From NCBI RefSeq assembly GCF_001187905.1, contig NZ_LGIS01000016.1:1-64000 (forward strand): a stretch of DNA of 64,000 bases, read 5' to 3'. The DNA is from Pantoea sp. RIT-PI-b. GTDB taxonomy: Bacteria > Pseudomonadota > Gammaproteobacteria > Enterobacterales > Enterobacteriaceae. This document shows, in pieces, positions 45,321 to 53,433 of this stretch. Every line of letters begins with the position of its first letter. Within the stretch, counting starts at the first letter, position 1. The notes beneath the pieces were generated by a model that worked only from the letters and a program-made list of their open reading frames with translations, ran no database searches and was not told the origin of the DNA. Position numbers and translations under genes: made by a program.

Positions 45321-46121
45321 ATGAAGAAAATTTTACTCACGACGCTGCTGGCTGCGTCCGTCGCACTGCTTAGTGGCTGTAATAAAGACGATGAAAATCA
45401 AATCAAAGTGGCCATTAATACCGGACCTGATCAGGCGTTGTGGGAAACCGTGAAGCAAGTTGCGCATGACAAATATCAGCTGGATGTCGATGTGGTGGCC
45501 TTCAATGATTATGTGCAGCCGAATGAAGCGCTGTTCAATAAAGATGTTGATGCTAACGCCTTCCAGAGCCTGCCGTATCTTGAGATGCAATCCAAAGAGC
45601 GCGGTTACCACTTTGCCGTGGTCACTAACACCTTTGTCTTCCCGATCGCCGGCTATTCTCGCAAGATTAAGTCGCTGAAAGAGCTGCCGGATGGCGCCAC
45701 CGTGACCATCTCCAATGAAGCCACCACGCTGGGCCGCAGCCTGCTGCTGCTGCAGGCGCAGGGTTTGATCAAAGTGAAGCCGGAAGCGGGCCTGCTGCCG
45801 ACCACGCTGGATATCACCGATAATCCGAAGAAGCTGAAAATCGTGGAAGTCGATACGCCGCAGCTGGCGCGCACGCTGGACGATCCGCAGGTGTATGTGT
45901 CGATCATCAACAACAATTTTGCCGCGCTGGTTAATCTCTCCGCCTCGCGTGATGGCATGTTTATGGAAGGCAAAGCCTCGCCTTACGTTAACGCCATCGT
46001 GGCACGTGATGATAATAAAGACAGCGCCAATGTGCAGAAGCTGAAACAGGCCTTCCAGTCGCAGGAAGTGTTAGATAAAGCCAACGAAATCTACAAAGGC
46101 GATATTATTAAAGGCTGGTAA
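45321..46121 (+). CDS. MetQ/NlpA-family methionine-binding lipoprotein
   Basis: A 266-residue lipoprotein with signal peptide and lipobox LLSGC (Cys20 lipidated). The mature domain is of the MetQ/NlpA periplasmic methionine-binding type (VAFNDYVQPNEALFNKDVDA, then NAFQSLPYLE near residues 60-85; NEATTLGRSLLLLQAQGLI). It binds D- or L-methionine for the MetNI importer. No metN or metI is adjacent, so it is an orphan binding protein like E. coli NlpA. MetJ boxes in the promoter support a methionine role. Confidence 0.9.
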   Translation: MKKILLTTLLAASVALLSGCNKDDENQIKVAINTGPDQALWETVKQVAHDKYQLDVDVVAFNDYVQPNEALFNKDVDANAFQSLPYLEMQSKERGYHFAVVTNTFVFPIAGYSRKIKSLKELPDGATVTISNEATTLGRSLLLLQAQGLIKVKPEAGLLPTTLDITDNPKKLKIVEVDTPQLARTLDDPQVYVSIINNNFAALVNLSASRDGMFMEGKASPYVNAIVARDDNKDSANVQKLKQAFQSQEVLDKANEIYKGDIIKGW

Positions 46122-46137
46122 TCCTCCACCAAAAAGG

Positions 46138-46162
46138 CCGCGCAAATTGACCTTGCGCGGCT
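46138..46162 (+). terminator. Terminator of the MetQ/NlpA-like gene
   Basis: GCCGCGCAA and TTGCGCGGC pair perfectly around a seven-base loop, 17 bases after the stop codon. The following T tract is short. Confidence 0.65.
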
Positions 46163-46386
46163 TACGTAACTTCCAGCCCTCCGCATTAACTTATCCTCCT
46201 CACTTCCTTACTGATTAATCAGCTACGCTCAGATCATAAAATGAGCGGCGATATAAAAATGGCGTAAAAATATTGGCCTGCGGCGTAAAAATGCTGTCTA
46301 TTAATTCGCCGCCCCCTGTTCGCTCAGGTCGCAAACAGGTATGTTCGCCCTCATTAGCCACAAACCTGATCATCAACAGGAAATTT

Positions 46387-48255
46387 ATGAGTCAGAGCGA
46401 AAAACAGTCTTTGCCTGCGGGCATGCTGGCGGCTGCGGGGATCGTGTTTGGCGACATCGGCACCAGCCCGCTGTATACCCTCAAAGAGTGCCTCTCAATA
46501 TTACCCAATGGCGCGGTGTCAACCACGGCGGTGATGGGCTTCCTGTCGCTGATTTTCTGGGCCTTAACGCTGATCGTGACGCTGAAATATGTCTGCTTCG
46601 TGATGCGTGCCGACCATGATGGTGAAGGCGGCGTGCTGACGCTGATGTCTCTGGCTCGCCAGCATGTTGGCCCGAAGGCAGCCCACATCATTGTACTGGC
46701 CGGATTAATCGGCGGCGCGTTCTTCTACGGTGATGGCGTCATCACGCCGGCGATTTCCGTGCTATCAGCGATTGAAGGCATAGAAGTGGTTTCTCCGGCG
46801 CTGAGCAAATATGTGGTGCCGCTGGCGGTAGTGATTCTTACCTTACTGTTCATGATTCAAAAACACGGCACCGAAAAGGTCAGTAAGGTATTCGGGCCGG
46901 TGATGTTTATCTGGTTTGTTTCGATTGCGCTGTTGGGCATTCGCGGCATCTTGCTCAATCCTGACGTGCTTTACGCGCTCAATCCTTCGTATGCGCTGAC
47001 GTTCTTGCTCAGCCACAAAGCGCTGTCGTTCGCTGCGCTCGGCATGGTGGTGTTGGCGGTAACCGGTGCGGAAGCGCTGTATGCCGACATGGGGCATTTA
47101 GGCAAGGCGCCGATTCGCATGGCCTGGCTGGTGATCGCTATGCCCGCGTTGGTGCTCAACTACTTTGGTCAGGGCGCATTGGTCATCGCCGATGCGCAGG
47201 CTCTCAATAATCCGTTCTTCAATCTCGCGCCGGCATGGGGACAGATTCCGTTGATTGTGCTGTCGACGCTGGCAACGGTGATTGCGGCCCAGTCGGTGAT
47301 TTCCGGCGTGTATACCTTAACGCATCAGGCGATTCGTCAGGGATTCCTGCCGCCGATGCGCATCATCTTCACCTCGCATACCGAATCCGGTCAGATCTAT
47401 ATTCCGGTAGTCAACTGGTTGCTGTTCGTGGCGGTGACGGTGATTGTGTTGGCCTTCCGACAATCGTCGGCGCTCTCCTCTGCTTACGGCATCGTGGTGA
47501 CCGGAACCATGGTGATCACCGCCTGTCTGGCGGGCGTGGTGGCGCTGCGTAACTGGGAGTGGCCGCTGCCGGTGGCGCTGATTTTTCTGTTGTGTATGTT
47601 GAGTATTGATGTGCCGTTATTCGGCGCCAACCTAATGAAACTGCTCTCTGGCGGTTGGGTGCCGGTGTTACTGGCGCTGAGTATGATGGGATTAATGCTG
47701 GTGTGGAGCAGCGAGCGTAATCGTCTGATCCGTAGACTGAATAACGATCCTGACAGCCTGCTGGCGCTGGTGCGGTCGCTGGAGACCAATCCACCCAGTC
47801 GCGTCGCCGGTACGGCCATTTTTCTGGCGCGCAAAGAGCATGAGATTCCACAGGCGCTGCTGCACAACCTCAAACACAATCGTGTGCTGCATAAGCGCGT
47901 GGTGCTGCTGCATATCCGCACCACCGATACGCCGCGCGTTTACAATCAGAAGCGTTTAAGCATCAAGCCGCTGTCGCCGTCGTTCTGGCAAGTCACCGCT
48001 GATTATGGCTGGCGTGAAACGCCGTCAATGGCAGAAATCCTGCATCTATGCGGGCTGGAAGGATTTGGCTGCACCGTGAATGAAGCCTCATTTTTCACTT
48101 CACACGACACGCTGGTGATGAAAAAGCGCAAAGGATTGATGCGGGTAAAAGGCGGTATCTTCCACTTTTGCCAGCGCAATGCGTTACGTGCGCATGAACA
48201 ATTTAATATTCCACCAAATAGGGTGATCGAGTTGGGTGGGCAGCGCGAGTTTTAA
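46387..48255 (+). CDS. kup: Low-affinity potassium transporter Kup
   Basis: A 622-residue K+/H+ symporter, the same length as E. coli Kup. GIVFGDIGTSPLYTLKE near residue 20 is the family signature. About 12 membrane segments span residues 15-430 and a cytoplasmic domain ends the protein. ATG 46387 (MSQSEKQSLPAG) follows AGGAAA; codons upstream in frame do not look like Kup. Kup imports K+ at low pH and osmotic stress. Confidence 0.96.
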   Translation: MSQSEKQSLPAGMLAAAGIVFGDIGTSPLYTLKECLSILPNGAVSTTAVMGFLSLIFWALTLIVTLKYVCFVMRADHDGEGGVLTLMSLARQHVGPKAAHIIVLAGLIGGAFFYGDGVITPAISVLSAIEGIEVVSPALSKYVVPLAVVILTLLFMIQKHGTEKVSKVFGPVMFIWFVSIALLGIRGILLNPDVLYALNPSYALTFLLSHKALSFAALGMVVLAVTGAEALYADMGHLGKAPIRMAWLVIAMPALVLNYFGQGALVIADAQALNNPFFNLAPAWGQIPLIVLSTLATVIAAQSVISGVYTLTHQAIRQGFLPPMRIIFTSHTESGQIYIPVVNWLLFVAVTVIVLAFRQSSALSSAYGIVVTGTMVITACLAGVVALRNWEWPLPVALIFLLCMLSIDVPLFGANLMKLLSGGWVPVLLALSMMGLMLVWSSERNRLIRRLNNDPDSLLALVRSLETNPPSRVAGTAIFLARKEHEIPQALLHNLKHNRVLHKRVVLLHIRTTDTPRVYNQKRLSIKPLSPSFWQVTADYGWRETPSMAEILHLCGLEGFGCTVNEASFFTSHDTLVMKKRKGLMRVKGGIFHFCQRNALRAHEQFNIPPNRVIELGGQREF

Positions 48256-48289
48256 TACCAGAATGTTTAGCTCGCGCTCGCTTTTTATG

Positions 48290-48309
48290 GGTCGCCATGA
48301 ATGGCGACC
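48290..48309. repeat. REP-like palindrome, copy 1
   Basis: GGTCGCCATGAATGGCGACC is a perfect 20-base palindrome-type hairpin (eight-base arms GGTCGCCA/TGGCGACC). The same sequence with its centre inverted recurs 48 bases on. Confidence 0.7.
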
Positions 48310-48337
48310 TTACAGCTGATGTTCGCTAATTTCGTAG

Positions 48338-48366
48338 GGTCGCCATTCATGGCGACCGTTTTTTTA
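48338..48366 (+). terminator. REP-like palindrome, copy 2, acting as kup terminator
   Basis: GGTCGCCATTCATGGCGACC (48338-48357) is followed by GTTTTTTTT, giving a rho-independent terminator for kup. The hairpin belongs to the same repeat type as copy 1, with a related element at 62661-62710. Confidence 0.75.
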
Positions 48367-48608
48367 ACGCACCAAATGTAACCAGATGCAAAAATATTCG
48401 CGGAACTTTGCGTCAGTTGTGGCTGAAGATTTCTTAACATCTAATTAGCAATTAAAGCTAAAACGCTTAACCTCAAAAGGTGTTTATTAGCTCTACCGGC
48501 AATCATCACCTGCCGTGAGCATTGAGGGAATGTGAAGCGCTTTATCAACAATTGAACAACTCGCAGCTTTAGCCATTGGCTCAGCTATTATTTCCGAGGA
48601 GAATGGCC
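48367..48608. other. Intergenic region upstream of the YdgH/BhsA-like gene
   Basis: AT-rich sequence without a supported gene. The promoter for the downstream small gene should lie here. Confidence 0.4.
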
Positions 48609-48914
48609 ATGAAACAATTAATTAATGACGTAATTTCTATTTTTACACCGCAATCTGTTAAACCCGTTTTAATTCGCGCGGATTTAACCCATCGTGAACT
48701 TTCTTCGATTCATCCGGTAGGATTTACTTCCGTCAGCTGGGCCACCTCAATGGAAGAGTTAAATGACGCTTTCGTGCAAAAAGCCCTTGCTGCTGGCGCG
48801 GTGGGTTATCATATCACCGACGTCGAGTCACACGAACCGGCGCACGATGGTCAACATGTTATGGCAGCCACAGCGACTCTCTATCATATCAATAGCAAAG
48901 TGGCTTATGGCTAA
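48609..48914 (+). CDS. Small YdgH/BhsA/McbA (DUF1471)-like protein
   Basis: A 101-residue protein. Its C-terminal half (VSWATSMEELNDAFVQKALA, then AGAVGYHITDVESH and MAATATLYHI) resembles the DUF1471 domain of stress proteins such as BhsA and McbA. Unlike most members it lacks a clear signal peptide. GAGGAG seven bases before ATG 48609 selects this start over ATG 48603, which is only one base from it. The family is linked to stress and biofilm; the assignment is by pattern and is moderate. Confidence 0.6.
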   Translation: MKQLINDVISIFTPQSVKPVLIRADLTHRELSSIHPVGFTSVSWATSMEELNDAFVQKALAAGAVGYHITDVESHEPAHDGQHVMAATATLYHINSKVAYG

Positions 48915-48918
48915 TCCC

Positions 48919-49038
48919 CGTCATTCTTCAAGCTGCAGGTGCGTTGGTCGCGTATGCTCACCCCGGTCACTTACTAAAGTAAGCTCCCGGGGATTCGCGT
49001 TCTTGTCGCCTTCCTGCATCTGGAATTATTTAGGGTAT
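48919..49038. repeat. ERIC element (enterobacterial repetitive intergenic consensus)
   Basis: About 120 bases with the central ERIC palindrome (CTTACTAAAGTAAGCTCCCG, then GGGATTCGCG), the left part TCAAGCTGCAGGTGCG and the right part CCTTCCTGCATCTGGAATTA. It begins just after the DUF1471-like gene and ends before the LysR gene. ERICs are non-coding mobile repeats of enterobacteria that fold into a long hairpin when transcribed. Confidence 0.88.
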
Positions 49039-49044
49039 TAACTC

Positions 49045-50007
49045 TTAATCTTTCATCATCGGCAGGCTTTTTTCTGCAAAGTAATCAGCGAGAAAATCAA
49101 TAAAGATCTTAATGCGCGGTGACTCAGAAGCGCGTTGGGTATAAACCGCCCAGATATTTGCTTCCTGATACCACTGCGGTAAAACGTGCACCAGTTTATT
49201 TTCGGCCAAATAGGGCGTCACATCCCAGGCAGAACGTAATGCAATGCCGTGTGATTTTAATGCCCAGTTGAGAATGACTTTTCCGCTATTCGATGCGTAA
49301 TGGCTATTCAGCCGACAAACGATTTTATTATCGCCATCGGTTAAGCTCCAATGACCAAAGGTATTGTTATTTTCATTAATGATAAGACAGCTGTGATCGA
49401 TTAAATCATCCAGCGTCTCAAGCGGACGCGATTGCGCTAAATAGCGGGCGGATGCACAAAGAATACGCCGATTCGACGCCAGTTTTCTGGCGATATAGGC
49501 GTGATTGATATCATCACCCACACGAATATCCACATCCGTTCCTGATTGCAATAAATCGATATCGCGATCGGTGAGAATCAGTTTGATGTTAAGCGAAGGA
49601 TGGCGCGTCATGAATTCTGCCACCGCATCGGATAAATAATCCTGCCCAAAACCAAATGAGCAGGTGACGGTCAAATCGCCGGTTAATTCTCCGCGCCACT
49701 GCTGGAAGTTATTCAGGAAAGCGTCCATCTCGTGCACCACCTGCAGCGCGCCTTCCAGCGCCTTTTCGCCTTCGGGCGTCAGGCGCATCACGCGATTGGT
49801 GCGGAAAAACAGCCGGGTTTCCAGCTGCTTTTCGAGGATGGCAATACGTTTGCTGACATATGATGGCGACTGGCCCAGTTCCGTGGCGGCTCGGCCAAAG
49901 CCTTCATAGCGCGCCACGCTGATAAACACATACAGATCTTCGACCGAAGGCCAGCCCTGCAGCGGCTTCTGATAACTCTTCCCGGCAAGCAGTATCTTCA
50001 TAACCAT
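49045..50007 (-). CDS. LysR-family transcriptional regulator
   Basis: About 320 residues. The HTH is near residues 15-75 (ELGQSPSYVSKRIAILEKQL), followed by a substrate-binding domain. It resembles the TtdR/DmlR-type LysR group that controls catabolic genes for hydroxy-dicarboxylates. The start may be GTG 50010, ATG 50007 or ATG 50001; none has a clear ribosome site. It lies on the same strand 25 bp after the alpha/beta hydrolase gene, so it may be the last gene of the leuCD-like operon. Confidence 0.85.
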   Translation of the reverse strand: MVMKILLAGKSYQKPLQGWPSVEDLYVFISVARYEGFGRAATELGQSPSYVSKRIAILEKQLETRLFFRTNRVMRLTPEGEKALEGALQVVHEMDAFLNNFQQWRGELTGDLTVTCSFGFGQDYLSDAVAEFMTRHPSLNIKLILTDRDIDLLQSGTDVDIRVGDDINHAYIARKLASNRRILCASARYLAQSRPLETLDDLIDHSCLIINENNNTFGHWSLTDGDNKIVCRLNSHYASNSGKVILNWALKSHGIALRSAWDVTPYLAENKLVHVLPQWYQEANIWAVYTQRASESPRIKIFIDFLADYFAEKSLPMMKD

Positions 50008-50032
50008 CACAGCGTTAGAGAAATTTTGCTGG

Positions 50033-50947
50033 TTATAACACAGAATCCAGAAAGCGCTGAAGCTGGCTTAAAAACAGTTCCGGTACTTCTTCGTGCGGTG
50101 AGTGGCCGCAAGGTAAGGCGTGGCCTTGCACATGACGCGCTTTATCTCGCCAGGTATCAACCACGTTATAGAGCTGCCCCACCGTGCCCTGCTCTCCCCA
50201 TAACAGCAATAACGGCGATTCAATCCGTTTATCGCTGTCTTGCGCATCGTGTTCTAAATCAATGGTGGCCGCCGCGCGATAATCTTCACACACCGCATGA
50301 ATCATCGCTTCATTTTGATAACAGCGCAGATAATCGTTAAAAATTTCTTCTGACGTCGCGCCCGGCGTTTTTAATTGGCCATCAATGTGCTTACGCAGGA
50401 ATAAAGCCGGATCGTGACCGATCATGGTCTCCGGTAATGGCGAAGGCTGAATCAGAAAGAACCACCAAAAATAACGCGTGGCGAACTCTTTATTGGTTAA
50501 CGCATACATGGTGGCGGTTGGCGCAATATCGACAAATACGCAGCTGGAGAGTTGTTCCGGATGATCGAGCGCCAGGCGATGACCCACGCGCGCGCCGCGA
50601 TCGTGGCCAACAAAGGCGACGCGTTCCAATTCTAACGCATCAATCAACTGGCTGATGTCTTCTGCCATCACCCGTTTAGAGTAGGGACGATGCGTCTCGT
50701 CGCTCGGCGGTTTGTCGCTATCACCATAACCACGCAAATCCGGCAGGATGACACGGTATTTCTGTGCCAGCTGCGGCGCAATTTTACGCCACGCCAGATG
50801 ATTTTGCGGATGACCGTGCAGCAACAGCAAAGGTGGACCTTCGCCCCCCATCGCGACGCGCAAAGTTATGCCGTTCGCTAAACGCACATCGCTGAGCGTA
50901 AAGCCTACGATAAAAGGTGAATCGCCGCGCGCTGTTATCTCACTCAT
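50033..50947 (-). CDS. Alpha/beta hydrolase, haloacetate-dehalogenase-like
   Basis: A 304-residue alpha/beta hydrolase. It follows fluoroacetate/haloacetate dehalogenases: oxyanion HGHPQNHLAW, DLRGYGDSDKP, nucleophile Asp in GHDRGARVGHRLAL with both Arg that bind a carboxylate, and a C-terminal catalytic His in CGHSPHEE. The position of the halide-binding His (before Trp in the YHW-type motif) appears to be Trp here (YFWWFFLIQPSPLPE), so halide specificity is doubtful. ATG 50947 has AAGG nine bases upstream and overlaps the leuD-like gene by eight bases. Confidence 0.82.
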   Translation of the reverse strand: MSEITARGDSPFIVGFTLSDVRLANGITLRVAMGGEGPPLLLLHGHPQNHLAWRKIAPQLAQKYRVILPDLRGYGDSDKPPSDETHRPYSKRVMAEDISQLIDALELERVAFVGHDRGARVGHRLALDHPEQLSSCVFVDIAPTATMYALTNKEFATRYFWWFFLIQPSPLPETMIGHDPALFLRKHIDGQLKTPGATSEEIFNDYLRCYQNEAMIHAVCEDYRAAATIDLEHDAQDSDKRIESPLLLLWGEQGTVGQLYNVVDTWRDKARHVQGHALPCGHSPHEEVPELFLSQLQRFLDSVL

Positions 50948-51578
50948 GCTGTTCATCCTTCACTGTATTGCCGCGTTTGAACCACGGACGTTGTGCAAAG
51001 TGTTGTGTTTCAAACTGCGCGATATCCGCTTCATACTGCAGCGTCCAGTCCACTGCACTGCCACCGCCCAACAACATTTCGCGTTTCAAGGCGCTAACCG
51101 AGAACGCAATGCGTTGATTATTGAAGAGGATCGCCTGCTCTTCCAGCGACACGGTAATGCGGTTGTTAGCAGGATCGTTCGCCACCTCGCTTAGGCGCTG
51201 ATAATCTTCTGCGCTTAACGCCAGCGTCAGAACGCCATTGCGCTGACAGTTGTCGTCAAAGATGCCGGCGAAACTGGTACCAATAATGGCGCGAATTCCC
51301 AGCTGATTCAGTCCCCACACCGCGTGTTCCCGGCTGGAACCACAGCCGAAATTGGCGCCCACCAGCAAGAAAGAGGCTTTTTCCCAGCCGGGCTGATTGA
51401 GGATGAAATCGGGATTCGGGCTGCCGTCAGGCAAAAAGCGCAGATCGAAGAACACACCACGATCTAAACCCTGACGATCGATGCCTTTGAGAAACTGCTT
51501 TGGCATGATCACATCCGTGTCAATATTGGCCGCCGGTAACGGCGCGAGTGTGCCTGTTATGTGGTTGAAAGCTTCCAT
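50940..51578 (-). CDS. 3-isopropylmalate dehydratase small-subunit paralogue
   Basis: A 212-residue LeuD-type aconitase swivel domain with GANFGCGSSREHAVWGL and ATG one base after the leuC-like stop. It forms a hydro-lyase heterodimer with the large subunit. The housekeeping leuCD normally lies in leuABCD; this pair is with a hydrolase and LysR gene instead, so its substrate is probably another hydroxy-dicarboxylate. Confidence 0.88.
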   Translation of the reverse strand: MEAFNHITGTLAPLPAANIDTDVIMPKQFLKGIDRQGLDRGVFFDLRFLPDGSPNPDFILNQPGWEKASFLLVGANFGCGSSREHAVWGLNQLGIRAIIGTSFAGIFDDNCQRNGVLTLALSAEDYQRLSEVANDPANNRITVSLEEQAILFNNQRIAFSVSALKREMLLGGGSAVDWTLQYEADIAQFETQHFAQRPWFKRGNTVKDEQHE

Positions 51579-51579
51579 A

Positions 51580-53001
51580 TTATACCTCTGCTGTCATGAA
51601 ACGACGGACATCAACCAGATGACCGGCAATCGCGGCGGCGGCAACCATCGCCGGACTCATTAAGTGCGTACGGGCACCCGCGCCCTGGCGGCCAGGGAAA
51701 TTACGGTTGGTGCCAGAAGCACAACGGTCGCCGGGCGCTAATACATCCTCATTCATTGCCAGGCACATTGAGCAGCCCGACTGGCGCCATTCGAAACCGG
51801 CATCAACGAAAATCGCGGCCAAACCTTCTGCTTCCGCCTGCTGACGTACCTGAGTTGATCCCGGCACGATAATCCCACGCACATGCGGCGCGATTTTATG
51901 TCCTTCAACAATCGCGGCGGCGGCGCGTAAATCTTCAATGCGACCATTGGTGCAGGAGCCGATAAAGGCGTGGGTAATGGCAATTTCCGCTAACGGCGTG
52001 CCGGGTTCCAGCCCCATATATTTCAGCGCGGTACGCAGCGTTTGCTGTTTAACCGCATCTTTCTCCTGCGCGGGATCGGGAACGCAGCCGGTAATCGCGC
52101 TGGCTTGATCCGGGCTAATCCCCCAGGTCACTTTGGGTTCGAGATCGCTACAGTCGATGGTGATGCGGCTGTCGAACTGTGCATCAGCATCGCTGCGCAG
52201 CGTACGCCACTCCGCGAGGGCTTGCTGCCACAATGCGCCCGTCGGCATCTGCGGCTTACCCGCGATGTAGGCAAAAACTTTTTCATCCGGCGCAATAATC
52301 GCGCCGCGCGCTCCGGCCTCAACCGCCATGTTGCACAGCGTCATGCGCCCTTCCATGCTCAGCGCCTCAATCGCTGCACCGGCAAATTCGATGGCATAAC
52401 CGGTCGCGCCTGAAGCACCAATCTCTTCAATCAGCGCCATAATGATGTCCTTCGCCGAACAGCCAAACGGCAGCTCGCCGCTCACCGTGACGAGCATGGT
52501 TTTCAGGGTGCGATAAATCAGGGTTTGCGTGGCAAGCAGATGTTCGATTTCTGAGGTGCCGATACCGAAACCGAGCGCGCCAAACGCGCCGTAAGTGGTG
52601 GTATGACTGTCGCCAGCGGCAATCACCATGCCTGGCATCACCAAACCTTGCTCGTGTGCCACCACATGTTCAATCCCCTGGCGCGGGTCCATCACATCAA
52701 ACAGTTCGATACCGAAATGCGCGGCGTTTTGCCGGAAGTAATCAACCTGTAATTGCCCACCGGCATCGGTCATCGCTTCATCACGCGCGGGGCGCGTGGG
52801 GTTAACGTGATCAACATTGAGCAGAATGGTGCCCGGATTACGCACCGGACGCTGGTGATCGCGTAGGCCGCTAAACGCCTGCGGGCTGGTGTATTCATTC
52901 AGAATCGAGCGGTCAATGTAGAGCAGCACATGCCCTTCATTATCTAACTTGCGAACCAGATGCTGATCGATCAGCTTTTCATACAGTGTTTTGTTAACCA
53001 T
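51580..53001 (-). CDS. 3-isopropylmalate dehydratase large-subunit paralogue
   Basis: A 473-residue aconitase-family [4Fe-4S] hydro-lyase. The cluster cysteines are in IGSCTNGR (one) and SGCSMCLAMNED (two). GDSHTTTYGAFGALGFGIGT is the substrate and cluster motif. Compared with enterobacterial LeuC (466 residues) many surrounding positions differ, for example in the N-terminal 80 residues, which marks it as a paralogue. ATG 53001 is preferred; GTG 53013 is in frame. It heads an operon with the LeuD-like and hydrolase genes. Confidence 0.88.
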   Translation of the reverse strand: MVNKTLYEKLIDQHLVRKLDNEGHVLLYIDRSILNEYTSPQAFSGLRDHQRPVRNPGTILLNVDHVNPTRPARDEAMTDAGGQLQVDYFRQNAAHFGIELFDVMDPRQGIEHVVAHEQGLVMPGMVIAAGDSHTTTYGAFGALGFGIGTSEIEHLLATQTLIYRTLKTMLVTVSGELPFGCSAKDIIMALIEEIGASGATGYAIEFAGAAIEALSMEGRMTLCNMAVEAGARGAIIAPDEKVFAYIAGKPQMPTGALWQQALAEWRTLRSDADAQFDSRITIDCSDLEPKVTWGISPDQASAITGCVPDPAQEKDAVKQQTLRTALKYMGLEPGTPLAEIAITHAFIGSCTNGRIEDLRAAAAIVEGHKIAPHVRGIIVPGSTQVRQQAEAEGLAAIFVDAGFEWRQSGCSMCLAMNEDVLAPGDRCASGTNRNFPGRQGAGARTHLMSPAMVAAAAIAGHLVDVRRFMTAEV

Positions 53002-53433
53002 GTCGTTGCCCACGCGAAAGTGTAAAACAAGTCATTAGAGACGTTAGGGTAATACAGTTTGTCGGCGGGGAATGAACACGCTCCGTGGAGTGATGTTTTA
53101 TGAAATGTGCAGAACGACTGACAATCGCCTTGAATCTTGTTGGGCCGTCATTCATAGCGGCTTAGTTAGCGGCTCATCAATGAATTTGTCTGCGGGTTTT
53201 ATTTGACCTAAGTCGCGTCTATCGATATAAAGAATAACCGCGCTGCTTAAGCGGTTTATCCCCGTTTTATTTCCTCTTCTGCCTATATTTCACGCTATTT
53301 TCTTTTTTGTAAGTTAATTAATTAACACCAATACTTTATTAACTAAAAACAAGTTAATCATTTCGTAACAATCTCTTAATGTGCAAACCGAATTTTTAAC
53401 GTTCACCTGCATTGCATAATAAGTAGGACTGGA
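53002..53433. other. Divergent intergenic region before mqo
   Basis: About 430 bp without a gene. It holds a degenerate REP-like palindrome (GGCCGTCATTCATAGCGGCT, from about 53143) and an AT-rich part (53270-53400) that should contain the mqo promoter. Confidence 0.5.

Noticed and set aside
51580..53001. Naming the aconitase-family pair leuC/leuD as housekeeping leucine genes
   Set aside because: They are not beside leuA or leuB, the neighbours are catabolic-type genes, and the sequence departs from enterobacterial LeuC in many places.
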